Source: Castellaniella denitrificans (lineage in GTDB: Bacteria > Pseudomonadota > Gammaproteobacteria > Burkholderiales > Burkholderiaceae_B). Taken from it: a stretch of DNA of 49,644 nucleotides. The DNA is taken from contig NZ_JAPWHE010000014.1 of assembly GCF_027214045.1 (NCBI RefSeq), positions 1 to 49,644 on the forward strand, written 5' to 3'. The notes beneath the pieces were generated by a model. It was not told where the DNA came from. It saw only the letters and a program-made list of their open reading frames with translations, and made no database searches. Numbering within the stretch: position 1 is the first letter of the stretch; each line of letters starts with the position of its first letter. Shown piece by piece: positions 15,057-22,123 of this stretch. The position numbers and the translations under genes are program-made.

Positions 15057-15626
15057 TTACCTCCCTGTTCCGTTAGGTGGACGCCTGATGCCCATCATTG
15101 CTGTCTGTCTGACCGACCCAGGGGGGTGCGGGCGCACAGATCCTTGATCCAGGCCAGTAAACTTTTCCGCTACTGCAGCCATTGCGGCTGCATTACTGGC
15201 TTGGTCTTTCCAGTCGGCCGCAGTCTCTCTGAGAAGGGCGTCTACTTTAGATTTTAGCATTTCGTCAAGATGTTGGCGCACATCATCGTTTCCCATGAGG
15301 GATTCCAGAAGCTTTGTGCCCTTTTGCTCCTCCGTCGCAATCTTTCGGCACAGGTCCTCAAGCGCCTCCGCTAATTGAGCATGCTTCGTTGCGGTGAATT
15401 GCTGGGTGAATAGATAACCCATGACACCAACGGCGACGGCAAAGCCAGTAAAAATCAGCGTTGTGAAGACGATGTAGGTGTTGGCTACCGAGACTGCGTC
15501 CGACGGAGCCATTCCGAACGGGCGCGCCCAGTTCAGAATGAGCATGAATAGCCCAGCACCTAAGAATCCGCTCAGCATCGGGTATGCAAAAAGCTTGCAG
15601 ACATCGGTAATGTTCTTGCCTTTCAT
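15057..15626 (-). CDS. Two-helix membrane protein with a coiled-coil domain, partner of the metallopeptidase
   Basis: 189 residues. Hydrophobic helices lie at about 12-32 (FAYPMLSGFLGAGLFMLIL) and 48-72 (YIVFTTLIFTGFAVAVGVMG). A cytoplasmic helical region follows (FTATKHAQLAEALEDLCRK) and a Pro/Arg-rich tail. The stop lies 2 bases before the metallopeptidase start. No family is recognised. The topology (2TM plus coiled coil) is common in phage exclusion proteins; inference only. Confidence 0.7.
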   Translation of the reverse strand: MKGKNITDVCKLFAYPMLSGFLGAGLFMLILNWARPFGMAPSDAVSVANTYIVFTTLIFTGFAVAVGVMGYLFTQQFTATKHAQLAEALEDLCRKIATEEQKGTKLLESLMGNDDVRQHLDEMLKSKVDALLRETAADWKDQASNAAAMAAVAEKFTGLDQGSVRPHPPGSVRQTAMMGIRRPPNGTGR

Positions 15627-15725
15627 GAGTCTCTATCTCTCGCGGAGTGCTTGATTTTGTGGTTGTTGATGCTGGTTAGGCCGTGACTCAGTCAAGAGCC
15701 GCATTCTTCTTGTACCGCCTGCGGC

Positions 15726-15944
15726 TTAAGTGGTATGACATATCGCACAGCAGTAGGCGCACCCATTGATGCGTGCATTGCCATATGCGGCCTTGGCGGC
15801 AGCAACGGCTCCGTGACAGTTGGGGTACTCGCCAAGGTTGATCTGGTTGTGCGGCGCCGGCATCCAGTTGCAGCCCGTCGTCGCGTTGTGGACTTCGTTG
15901 TCTCCGTTGGGCTGTTGGTCTCGATTCAGAATAAACCTAGCCAT
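15726..15944 (-). CDS. Small Cys/His-rich protein
   Basis: 72 residues. It has two parts: HNATTGCNWMPAPHNQINLG and NGCAYCCAICHTT, linked by AVAAAKAAYG. The layout (HxxxxxC, LP/MP, LG, AV..A, NGC.YC...CH) recurs in short bacterial proteins of unknown function found in many genomes, and looks like a single metal site. AAGGAGGAG precedes the ATG at 15944. Confidence 0.7.
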   Translation of the reverse strand: MARFILNRDQQPNGDNEVHNATTGCNWMPAPHNQINLGEYPNCHGAVAAAKAAYGNARINGCAYCCAICHTT

Positions 15945-15998
15945 CTGCTCCTCCTTGTGTTGGCCCTGCGGGCCTGTTGTAGGACGGCCTTGTCGACT

Positions 15999-16136
15999 TC
16001 AATGACAGTGCCTGGTCCCGGTCTTGTGGTTCATGTGGCAGCCGTTCTTGTCGGTACCGCCGCTGTGTGCCCAGACTGGTGCCGTTGCGATGACGCCGAA
16101 GACGGCGAGGACGGCGGCTGCGATGATCTTTTTCAT
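15999..16136 (-). CDS. Secreted YHYH-type small protein
   Basis: 45 residues. MKKIIAAAVLAVFGVIATAP is a signal peptide with a cleavage site near VWA-HS. The mature part, HSGGTDKNGCHMNHKTGTRH plus CH, matches the short YHYH-domain proteins (HSGGTDxxGCHxNHKTG). AAGGGAAG precedes the ATG at 16136. A periplasmic product within a phage immunity region is unusual. Confidence 0.8.
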   Translation of the reverse strand: MKKIIAAAVLAVFGVIATAPVWAHSGGTDKNGCHMNHKTGTRHCH

Positions 16137-16152
16137 CTTCTTCCCTTGTGAC

Positions 16153-16494
16153 CTATTGCCCCTTTTTGTCCCACCCAACGACAACCCCATCTTCGAGCGT
16201 GATGCGCAGGTTGAAACGGTTTGCGTTGCCTTGGCGGTTGTACTTCCAGATTTCGCGCACTTTGTGCTTCAGGACCTTCCTATCCGTGCTCTCCGGGCTG
16301 CCAAGGGAGTCAGATAGTTGCTCTTCGGTTTGTCCTTGCCACATCATGCGTTGCATGATCTTGTCAACGATATCTTCGTCGCCGTACTTCAGCAGTAACG
16401 CAGCCCGACGGCGTTTTTGTTGCCACCTAACGAAGGCGATAACCGGCACTAGAATGAGCGCCGCGAGGACGACCAAGACTACAACCACTTCCAT
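16153..16494 (-). CDS. Membrane-anchored small protein with a BamE/SmpA-like pattern
   Basis: 113 residues. One N-terminal hydrophobic helix (VVVVLVVLAALILVPVIAF), then Arg/Lys, then a soluble domain. MMWQGQTEEQLSDSLGSP ... KVREIWKY ... ITLEDGVVVGWD follows the G-x-T/S-x-x-Q-[LV]-x-x-x-L-G-x-P ... W-x-Y pattern seen in SmpA/OmlA-fold proteins. Similar stand-alone proteins occur in many bacteria. GAGGGA precedes the ATG at 16494. Confidence 0.65.
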   Translation of the reverse strand: MEVVVVLVVLAALILVPVIAFVRWQQKRRRAALLLKYGDEDIVDKIMQRMMWQGQTEEQLSDSLGSPESTDRKVLKHKVREIWKYNRQGNANRFNLRITLEDGVVVGWDKKGQ

Positions 16495-16604
16495 CAATCA
16501 GTCCCTCACATTCCCACACTGTCATTAAGGTTTTGTTACTTACAGGCCCAAAGTAACCCCTCACCAGCACGTCATCAATCAGGGTTTCTCAGAGTCCGAG
16601 GCCG

Positions 16605-16793
16605 CTACCCGCGAAGCGCGGGCCACTTGGAAAACGCGAACACCCAAAGCGCGATCAGGTTCACCACCGGAATGAATGCCAAGATCACCCAGGCCTTGCT
16701 GTACCCGGCCTTTCCCACAATGACCGCTGCCGGGATCCCGATCAGTACGAGATAGCCGACAAGCGGCAATAACATTCCTGAGCCATTCATCAT
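16605..16793 (-). CDS. Small two-helix membrane protein
   Basis: 62 residues starting MMNGSGMLLPLVGYLVLIG. Helices lie at about 7-26 and 35-55 (WVILAFIPVVNLIALWVFAF), ending SKWP. This PVVNLIALWVFAFxKWP ending is common in short bacterial inner-membrane proteins. It is the first gene downstream of cI (65-base gap), a rex-like position. AGGGGG precedes the ATG. Confidence 0.65.
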   Translation of the reverse strand: MMNGSGMLLPLVGYLVLIGIPAAVIVGKAGYSKAWVILAFIPVVNLIALWVFAFSKWPALRG

Positions 16794-16858
16794 TTGCGGT
16801 ACCCCCTCATCAGTGTTTGCTGGGCCTACAGGCCGAAGCCGCATCAGAAGGCGCGGCC

Positions 16859-17551
16859 TCAGAACTCCTGGCTGCGCCACACCTTCAACACGCGCCCGAT
16901 CACCTGGAAGTCCATCTTTTCGGTGATGTTGAACGGATCGTAGGCATCCTTGTTCTCAGAAATCGCCCGGATCACCAGGCCGTCCTCAGTAGGGATGCGC
17001 TGCAGACGCTTGACGTAGCCCAGGTTATCCACGCGAAAGAAGTACACCGCATCGAATTCCACGGATGTGACGCCCAGATCCACCAGCAGCGGATCGCCTG
17101 GGTTGAACATGGGCTGCATGGAGTCCCCGAACCCGGTTACCACGCACAGGTTCTTCGCCGCGCTGTAGGCCCTGATGTTCTTCGACAGCCATTCTTTGTT
17201 GACACGTAGGTTCTGGATCACCCCCGGCTGGTCGGGCAAATCCAGGCCGTGGCCCATGGATCCAGCCGCGTCGTACTGGCGAATTGTGATATCCGTGTTC
17301 GATTTCTTGGATTCTGGCGCTTGTGGCTCATCGCCCACATTGCGCGGCCCTATGCCAAGCGCCAGCCAGTCGCTGGTGACGCGCAGATGTGCAGCGGCTT
17401 TGGCGTGGTTGATGGCATTGAAAGCTCCTGATTTTCCATCAAGGACTTTTTTCACGGCCTGATAGGTCATGCCGAGAACGCCCGCCAGATCGTTGGTGGA
17501 CACGTTCTCATTCTTCATGGCTTCGGCCAGCCTGTCTTTGTATTCAACCAT
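16859..17551 (-). CDS. cI: CI-like repressor with S24 autoprotease domain
   Basis: 230 residues. An XRE-type HTH occupies residues 1-60 (STNDLAGVLGMTYQAVKKVL). The cleavage site Ala96-Gly97 lies in YDAAGSMG. The C-terminal LexA/CI-like domain has the catalytic dyad Ser144 (GFGDSMQP) and Lys181 (YVKRLQR). Known for the family: activated RecA promotes self-cleavage and prophage induction. It diverges from the Cro-like gene. An operator-like palindrome covers its start codon, and there is no SD, so its message may be leaderless as in lambda PRM. Confidence 0.95.
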   Translation of the reverse strand: MVEYKDRLAEAMKNENVSTNDLAGVLGMTYQAVKKVLDGKSGAFNAINHAKAAAHLRVTSDWLALGIGPRNVGDEPQAPESKKSNTDITIRQYDAAGSMGHGLDLPDQPGVIQNLRVNKEWLSKNIRAYSAAKNLCVVTGFGDSMQPMFNPGDPLLVDLGVTSVEFDAVYFFRVDNLGYVKRLQRIPTEDGLVIRAISENKDAYDPFNITEKMDFQVIGRVLKVWRSQEF

Positions 17552-17557
17552 GGTTTA
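17544..17557. promoter_or_regulatory. Operator-like site over the cI start codon
   Basis: TCAACCATGGTTTA is a variant of the 14-bp operator. Its centre contains the cI ATG. Position suggests an OR3-like autoregulatory site. The centre is 32 bp from the next operator, unlike the 24-bp pairs. Confidence 0.55.
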
Positions 17558-17575
17558 AAAGTAACCCATGTGGCA

Positions 17576-17589
17576 AGAACTATAGTTGC
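17576..17589. promoter_or_regulatory. Operator OR, site overlapping the PR -35
   Basis: AGAACTATAGTTGC, a degenerate copy of the palindrome, lies 24 bp centre-to-centre from the next site. Confidence 0.7.
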
Positions 17590-17615
17590 ATTGTTTGCAT
17601 GAACTATGGTTCAAT
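17586..17615 (+). promoter_or_regulatory. Rightward early promoter (PR)
   Basis: -35 TTGCAT (17586-17591), 18-bp spacer, -10 TTCAAT (17610-17615). The architecture is the same as at PL. Transcription should start at about 17621-17622, which is the cro start codon. Confidence 0.7.
17600..17613. promoter_or_regulatory. Operator OR, site overlapping the PR -10
   Basis: TGAACTATGGTTCA is the exact reverse complement of the OL site at 12503-12516. Confidence 0.85.
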
Positions 17616-17621
17616 GTGGGT

Positions 17622-17804
17622 ATGAAAAAGACCGAAGCCATCGAGCGACTTGGCGGCTCGATTTCCTCAACAGCCAAAGCCATCGGGATCTCCTATCAGG
17701 CGGTCAAGAAATGGCCCGATCCGCTCTCGCGGCGGATTGCTGACCGGGTGCTGGCGGCTGAGGCGCGCGCGAACCGCACCCCCAAGGAGCCCGCCAATGT
17801 CTGA
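17622..17804 (+). CDS. cro: Cro-like repressor
   Basis: 60 residues starting MKKTEAIERLGGSISSTAKA. The HTH (ISSTAKAIGISYQAVKKWPD) and size match the P22/HK-type Cro family. It is the first gene of the rightward operon and diverges from cI. Known role: represses early promoters during lytic growth. The predicted transcript start falls on the ATG. A GTGGG at 17616-17620 would be upstream of the message, so the gene is probably leaderless. Confidence 0.85.
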   Translation: MKKTEAIERLGGSISSTAKAIGISYQAVKKWPDPLSRRIADRVLAAEARANRTPKEPANV

Positions 17805-17910
17805 TCTGACCATCTTCTTGATCGGTGTCGTCGCGTTCGCTGGCGGCTACGTCGTCGGTCATATCCATGCCCTGATGAACTATCACAAGCGGGGAGGGCG
17901 CCATGGGTGA
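17797..17910 (+). CDS. Very small membrane peptide
   Basis: 37 residues, MSDLTIFLIGVVAFAGGYVV then GHIHALMNYHK. A single hydrophobic helix with a His/Arg-rich tail. AAGGAG is 7 bases before the ATG, which overlaps the cro stop, so translation is coupled. Confidence 0.65.
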   Translation: MSDLTIFLIGVVAFAGGYVVGHIHALMNYHKRGGRHG

Positions 17911-17914
17911 GACC

Positions 17915-18385
17915 TCATTTCTGCCGAAACCAGTTGAGGTGAAACGTGGTTTTGCAAGTCGGGCAATAAGCGTCGCTGCCTGCGGCTGCGTGTCGCTGGA
18001 TTACGGATTTCACCGCTTTGTTGTCCAGACATGTCTGACATACGTAGTGCATCGGCTCTCCATCAGCGGACGCCTCTTTCAGGCGATAGACGAACGCGCC
18101 CATAAAAGCATCAACAAGCTCGTAGCGCGCACGTTCGCTAATGCGTGTTTCAAGCTCTCGAACCCGATCTTCAAGCTCATTTTTCGCTCGCAAGGTCGCG
18201 CGCTCGCGCTCGGCGGCCTGAAGGCTCTCCTTTTGCATGGCGATTACCTCAGCACCGAGATGCGTCAGTTGAACCTGAAGCTCATTGGTGGCCGCCGCGA
18301 CCTTCGCTTCATCGAGCGTTTCCACCGCCGTCTTGTAGGCGCTGATGCCTTGGGTGACGCCCGTGAATAAGCCCATCAAGTCCAT
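17915..18385 (-). CDS. Zinc-ribbon coiled-coil phage protein, reversed in the early region
   Basis: 156 residues starting MDLMGLFTGVTQGISAYKTA. A central coiled coil (QKESLQAAERERATLRAKNE) is followed by a C-terminal ribbon with CQTCLDNK and CPTCKTTF. GGGAGGAAC precedes the ATG at 18385. The overlapping plus-strand frame (17903-18370) has no recognisable features. It is encoded against the rightward operon and is probably expressed in the lysogen. Such zinc-ribbon proteins are common in lambdoid phages; function unknown. Confidence 0.8.
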   Translation of the reverse strand: MDLMGLFTGVTQGISAYKTAVETLDEAKVAAATNELQVQLTHLGAEVIAMQKESLQAAERERATLRAKNELEDRVRELETRISERARYELVDAFMGAFVYRLKEASADGEPMHYVCQTCLDNKAVKSVIQRHAAAGSDAYCPTCKTTFHLNWFRQK

Positions 18386-18512
18386 GGTCGGTTCCTCCCG
18401 GAAACGTTTGGTTGTTGGCGCTCCCAAGCATACCCGGGTGGATCCGGCCGCCCAACACCCCTGGCGCCCCGATCCGGTCGACACCCGCATCCCCATCGGG
18501 CCGCCCGACACA

Positions 18513-18701
18513 TCAGTGCATGAGCCCCTGCTGGGCCGCATCGAGCGCGTCCAGAAGATCGTCGTCCACAAGATCGGCTTCCAGTTCCAGACGTCGAAAG
18601 ACGCTGCAAAGGAGGTCATCGGACACATCCTCGCGGCCCGTCACCTCCTGGCAGATCGCTTTGGCCTGCCTGAGCAGGGCTTCGGTCTTCGTAGTTTCCA
18701 T
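18513..18701 (-). CDS. Small acidic helical protein upstream of the zinc-ribbon gene
   Basis: 62 residues starting METTKTEALLRQAKAICQEV; C-terminal half very acidic (LELEADLVDDDLLDALDAA). The ATG at 18701 has GGAG 8 bases upstream; an ATG at 18707 is possible but badly spaced. It is likely co-transcribed with 17915-18385. Confidence 0.55.
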   Translation of the reverse strand: METTKTEALLRQAKAICQEVTGREDVSDDLLCSVFRRLELEADLVDDDLLDALDAAQQGLMH

Positions 18702-18760
18702 TTCCATGGCTCCACTGTAGGCCGGCCGGCCGTCAATTAATACGTTCGAGGAAGACACAC

Positions 18761-19213
18761 ATGAACACAGCCGATGCGGCCTACCACGTCGTCCACGATT
18801 ATCCCGGCGGATCGGAATCCCTGGGGCCTCGGGTGGACATTTCTGCGGCGGTGCTGAGGAACAAGGTCAACCGCACACCGCCGAAGGAGGGCAAGCGGCA
18901 TCACCTGACGCTGGAGGAGGCCGTGCGAATCACCGATTTCACGGACGACGACAGGATCCTGCGGGCCTGGGCGCGGCAGCGCGGGCTCTTGCTGGTGAAG
19001 GCGCCGGCCGGGTCATCCGAGTGCGACATGGGCATGTTGGAGAAGGTTGCGGCCTTCATGATCGCCAGCGGCGTATTTGGCAAGGAAATCTACGACTCCC
19101 TGGCCGACGGCCGCGTTGATCAGCGTGAGGTCGGACGCGTTGAGAACGCCGGCAATCACGTCATGACTGAAGTTGCAGAGGTCGTGCAGCGGATGAAGGG
19201 CATGGTGGGGTGA
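18761..19213 (+). CDS. CII-like phage regulatory protein
   Basis: 150 residues. The block DAAYHVVHDYPGGSESLGPR, then VLRNKVN, then HHLTLEEAVRITDFTDDDRI is the signature of the phage CII/CP76 regulatory family. GAGGAAG precedes the ATG. Its place after cro and before replication genes is that of lambda cII. It may set the lysis-lysogeny balance, though the family is not homologous to lambda CII in every member. Confidence 0.85.
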   Translation: MNTADAAYHVVHDYPGGSESLGPRVDISAAVLRNKVNRTPPKEGKRHHLTLEEAVRITDFTDDDRILRAWARQRGLLLVKAPAGSSECDMGMLEKVAAFMIASGVFGKEIYDSLADGRVDQREVGRVENAGNHVMTEVAEVVQRMKGMVG

Positions 19214-19623
19214 TGGAACGCCAGGTCATCTACCTCACCAATCCGACGGCCCGCAGGAATGTCGCGCACCTGGCGGCGACTGCCCCTGACGGCTACCGCG
19301 TGGAGATCAAGGCCAAGACGCGCACGCTGGCCCAGAACGACATTCTGTGGTCGATCCTGACGGACATCAGCCGGCAAGTGGATTTCGTCGTCAATGGCGC
19401 TCTGGTGAAGGTCTCGCCCGAAGAGGTCAAAGACATTCTGACGGCCAGTCTGCGCCGCGAGACGCGCATGGCCATGGGTATCGACGGCGGCATGGTGCTG
19501 TTGGGCCAGCGCACCAGCAAGATGACCGTGCGCCAGCTGTCGGACCTGATCGAGCTCGCCCATGCGTTCGGGGCGGATAAGGGCGTGCGGTGGTCGCCCA
19601 CCAGCATCGGGAGGGCGGCATGA
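19213..19623 (+). CDS. ninB: NinB-like recombination protein
   Basis: 136 residues. NDILWSILTDISRQVDFVVN and the later GQRTSKMTVRQLSDLIELAH match NinB (lambda Orf), which binds ssDNA/SSB and helps load recombinases. The ATG at 19213 overlaps the CII-like stop (TGATG). Confidence 0.85.
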   Translation: MERQVIYLTNPTARRNVAHLAATAPDGYRVEIKAKTRTLAQNDILWSILTDISRQVDFVVNGALVKVSPEEVKDILTASLRRETRMAMGIDGGMVLLGQRTSKMTVRQLSDLIELAHAFGADKGVRWSPTSIGRAA

Positions 19624-20105
19624 GCCTCAGCCCCCAGCGCCGCAGCAGCCTTTTGCAAGGTCAGACCTCCATTGCCAGGAAGGTCTACGAATTCATCCCG
19701 TCGAGCCAAACCGCCAGCGCCACGGCGTTCGATATCTGCTCGGCCATTCACAAAGAAACCGGCGCCGGCGTGGACATCCATGTCCTGCGCGGGTGCCTCA
19801 GGGCGCTGAAGGAATCCGGCCTCGTGAACGAAGTCGTCTCCGGATCATTCCGCCAGGTCGCCATCAAGGAGAAGGAAACCATGCCCGCATTGAAGCCGGT
19901 CCAGGCCGAAAAGAATCCCGCCGAGAAGCTGGGCGCCATGGAGGCGTTGGGCAATATCGCGGCCAGCGTGCGCCAGGCGGCCGACCTGTTGCGCCAAGCC
20001 GCGGACGACATCGACACGGTCGCAGTCGGCATCGAAGAGAAGAGCAACGACGACAGGAAGGCGCTGGAAACGCTGCGCCAGCTGCAGGCATTGCTGAAGG
20101 GGTAG
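19620..20105 (+). CDS. Hypothetical phage protein
   Basis: 161 residues. The N-terminal 80 residues look like a small winged helix (YEFIPSSQTASATAFDIC, DIHVLRGCLRALKESGLVNE). After about residue 90 a helical Ala/Glu-rich region follows (SVRQAADLLRQAADDIDTVA). GGGAGGG precedes the ATG, which overlaps ninB as ATGA. Possible regulator; no family named. Confidence 0.65.
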   Translation: MSLSPQRRSSLLQGQTSIARKVYEFIPSSQTASATAFDICSAIHKETGAGVDIHVLRGCLRALKESGLVNEVVSGSFRQVAIKEKETMPALKPVQAEKNPAEKLGAMEALGNIAASVRQAADLLRQAADDIDTVAVGIEEKSNDDRKALETLRQLQALLKG

Positions 20106-20108
20106 GGG

Positions 20109-20468
20109 ATGAAAGGCCGTGCACCCACCGCCGAGCAGAAACGCTTCCACGACATGCTGTGCCGGGAGATCGGCTGCATTGCCTGCGCGAAGGAGGGCAT
20201 GTTTACGCCCTTCGTCTCCGTGCATCACATCGACGGCCGCACGAAGCCCTGGGCGCACTGGATGGTTCTGCCGTTGTGTGGTCCACATCATCAGGACGCC
20301 GGCATTCCTGGTGTCGTCGCCGTACACCCCTGGAAGGCTCAATTTGAGGCCCGCTATGGCACTCAGCGCGATCTGCAGCGCGAGTGCGTCCAGATCCTGC
20401 TGGATCGTGGCTGCGCGGTGCCTGATGGTGCGCTGATGGCCGCTTGCATGGAGGTCGCACCAGCATGA
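20109..20468 (+). CDS. ref: Ref-family RecA-dependent HNH-like nuclease
   Basis: 119 residues. The core CIACAKEG ... VHHIDGRTKPWAHWMVLPLC followed by GPHH matches the P1 Ref-type family, which cuts at RecA-filament-targeted sites. Two Cys and the paired HH motifs are the metal ligands. With NinB and RusA it forms the rightward recombination set. Confidence 0.85.
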   Translation: MKGRAPTAEQKRFHDMLCREIGCIACAKEGMFTPFVSVHHIDGRTKPWAHWMVLPLCGPHHQDAGIPGVVAVHPWKAQFEARYGTQRDLQRECVQILLDRGCAVPDGALMAACMEVAPA

Positions 20469-21286
20469 ATTACTACGAACACCACCTGGGTGACTATGCG
20501 AAAGACACAGGGCACCTGTCCATGATGGAGCATGGCGCCTACAGAATCCTGCTCGACAGATACTATTCGACAGAACGGGGAATCCAGGCCGACCAGGCGC
20601 ACCGCCTGGCGAGGGCTCGCTCAGATGAGGAGTGCCGCGCCGTGGATGTCGTTCTCGAAGAATTTTTCGAGTTGGTAGACGGCGTCTGGCTCCACCGCAG
20701 GGTGGAACGCGAAATCGTTTCCGCGAACAAGCGCATCAGCGCAGCGCAGGAAAACGGAAAGAAAGGCGGACGCCCGCCGAAGAAACCCAATAGTTCCGAT
20801 TCAGTAACCCAACAGAAACCCACTGGGTTATCTCCGGGTTCCGATTCAGAAACCCAACCGAAAGCTCACCAATCACCAGACACCAATCTCCAATCTCCAG
20901 GAGAAAAGAGAGAGGACGCGCCTGCTGCGCAGCCGCCTGCGCCCAAGGCCGCCAGGGCCACGCGACTGCCGACCGACTGGCGGCTGCCGGACACCTGGAT
21001 GTCCTGGGCGCTGCTGGAGCAACCCAGCTGGACGCCGGATGACGCGCTGCGGGTGGCCGACTCGTTCCGCGACTACTGGGCGGCGAAGGGCGGCGCCGAC
21101 GCCAGAAAGGTCGACTGGGAAGCAACGTGGCGCAACTGGGTGCGCCGCGAGAAATCGTCCGGCTTGAGCAGGACGCATCAGGCCCCAAGCCGCCAGGACC
21201 GCTACGCCGCTGACGCCGCGATCATCCGTGACCTGGCGCGCGGGAAAACCGAAATCGACATGGGGACAATCGATGCAACTCGCTGA
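20465..21286 (+). CDS. DUF1376/YdaU-type replication initiation protein
   Basis: 273 residues. MNYYEHHLGDYAKDTGHLSM and EHGAYRILLDRYY match DUF1376 (winged-helix-like). A linker of about 80 residues rich in Pro/Ser/Gln follows. A second domain (LPDTWMSWALLEQPSWTPDD ... WEATWRNWVRRE) resembles the C-terminal part of phage O-like proteins. It overlaps ref as ATGA. Likely binds the replication origin and pairs with the P-like protein downstream. Confidence 0.8.
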   Translation: MNYYEHHLGDYAKDTGHLSMMEHGAYRILLDRYYSTERGIQADQAHRLARARSDEECRAVDVVLEEFFELVDGVWLHRRVEREIVSANKRISAAQENGKKGGRPPKKPNSSDSVTQQKPTGLSPGSDSETQPKAHQSPDTNLQSPGEKREDAPAAQPPAPKAARATRLPTDWRLPDTWMSWALLEQPSWTPDDALRVADSFRDYWAAKGGADARKVDWEATWRNWVRREKSSGLSRTHQAPSRQDRYAADAAIIRDLARGKTEIDMGTIDATR

Positions 21287-21944
21287 AATCCAACCGATCC
21301 CGGAGACCTGGGCAGCCCGCGTGATCGAACGCCTGCACCTGCTGTACGGCTCGAAATTCATGCAGCAGTGGGACGGCATCGACAAAGCCACGATGGTTCG
21401 GGCCTGGGCTGAGCAGCTTGCCGGCTTCACTGGCGACGAGGTGTCCGCAGGGCTGGCTGCATGCGGAAATCGTCCTTTCGCGCCGACGCTGCCCGAGTTC
21501 AAGCGGCTATGCCGTCCCTGGCTGGAGCCGGAAGTGGCGTTTCGTCTGGCCGTGACCGGCATGCAAGGTCGCCGCGCTGGTGAGATTGGCGTCTGGCCGC
21601 ATCCGGCCGTGTACTGGGCTGCCGTTGAAATCGGCAACTACGACATGCTCAACCAGTCCTGGCAGACGCTCAAAAGTCGCTGGGAAGCCGCGTACAGCAT
21701 CCAACTGGCCCGCCAATCCTGGGATGGCGTTCCGGCGCCTACCGCCGCGCTGCCAGCCCCTGGCGGTACCGCCGCGACCAAGGAACAAGCCGACGCCGGA
21801 ATCAAGGCCATGGCCGCCGCCGCGATAGAAAAACCGTGCGACCCGAAAGCCTGGGCCAAGAAGATCATTGCCAACCCGAAGGCCTACGCATCCATTGCCG
21901 TCACGATGACAAAACGTGCATTGGGCGAGGAAGTGTCCGCATGA
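21273..21944 (+). CDS. Lambda P-like replication protein
   Basis: 223 residues. The middle (MVRAWAEQLAGFTGDEVSAG ... FAPTLPEFKRLCRP) is the pattern of the lambda replication P family, which loads the host helicase. GGGGA precedes the ATG at 21273, which lies inside the end of the upstream gene (14-base overlap). Confidence 0.75.
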   Translation: MQLAEIQPIPETWAARVIERLHLLYGSKFMQQWDGIDKATMVRAWAEQLAGFTGDEVSAGLAACGNRPFAPTLPEFKRLCRPWLEPEVAFRLAVTGMQGRRAGEIGVWPHPAVYWAAVEIGNYDMLNQSWQTLKSRWEAAYSIQLARQSWDGVPAPTAALPAPGGTAATKEQADAGIKAMAAAAIEKPCDPKAWAKKIIANPKAYASIAVTMTKRALGEEVSA

Positions 21945-22123
21945 CGCCCCAACAAATCGAACGGCGCCGGCGCGAGTGCGAGGCCCGCCACATCCTTTCT
22001 TTGCCCTACGGCCAGCGCAAGCCTGAACTGGACGCCATCGGCCGACGCCGCGGCAAGGCCGCACAGAGATACCTGGAAGAAGAAGTGATTCGACAGTTCA
22101 GATTGAAGAAGGAAGAAGTATGA
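21941..22123 (+). CDS. Small basic phage protein
   Basis: 60 residues, MTPQQIERRRRECEARHILS ... RRRGKAAQRYLEEEV. It belongs to a short family seen in betaproteobacterial phages next to replication genes (possibly DUF7696; name not certain). GAGGAAG precedes the ATG, which overlaps the P-like stop. Confidence 0.65.
   Translation: MTPQQIERRRRECEARHILSLPYGQRKPELDAIGRRRGKAAQRYLEEEVIRQFRLKKEEV

Noticed and set aside
17903-18370. Plus-strand 155-codon frame continuing the early operon
   Set aside because: The opposite strand encodes a zinc-ribbon protein with two CxxC pairs and a better SD; the plus frame shows no features.
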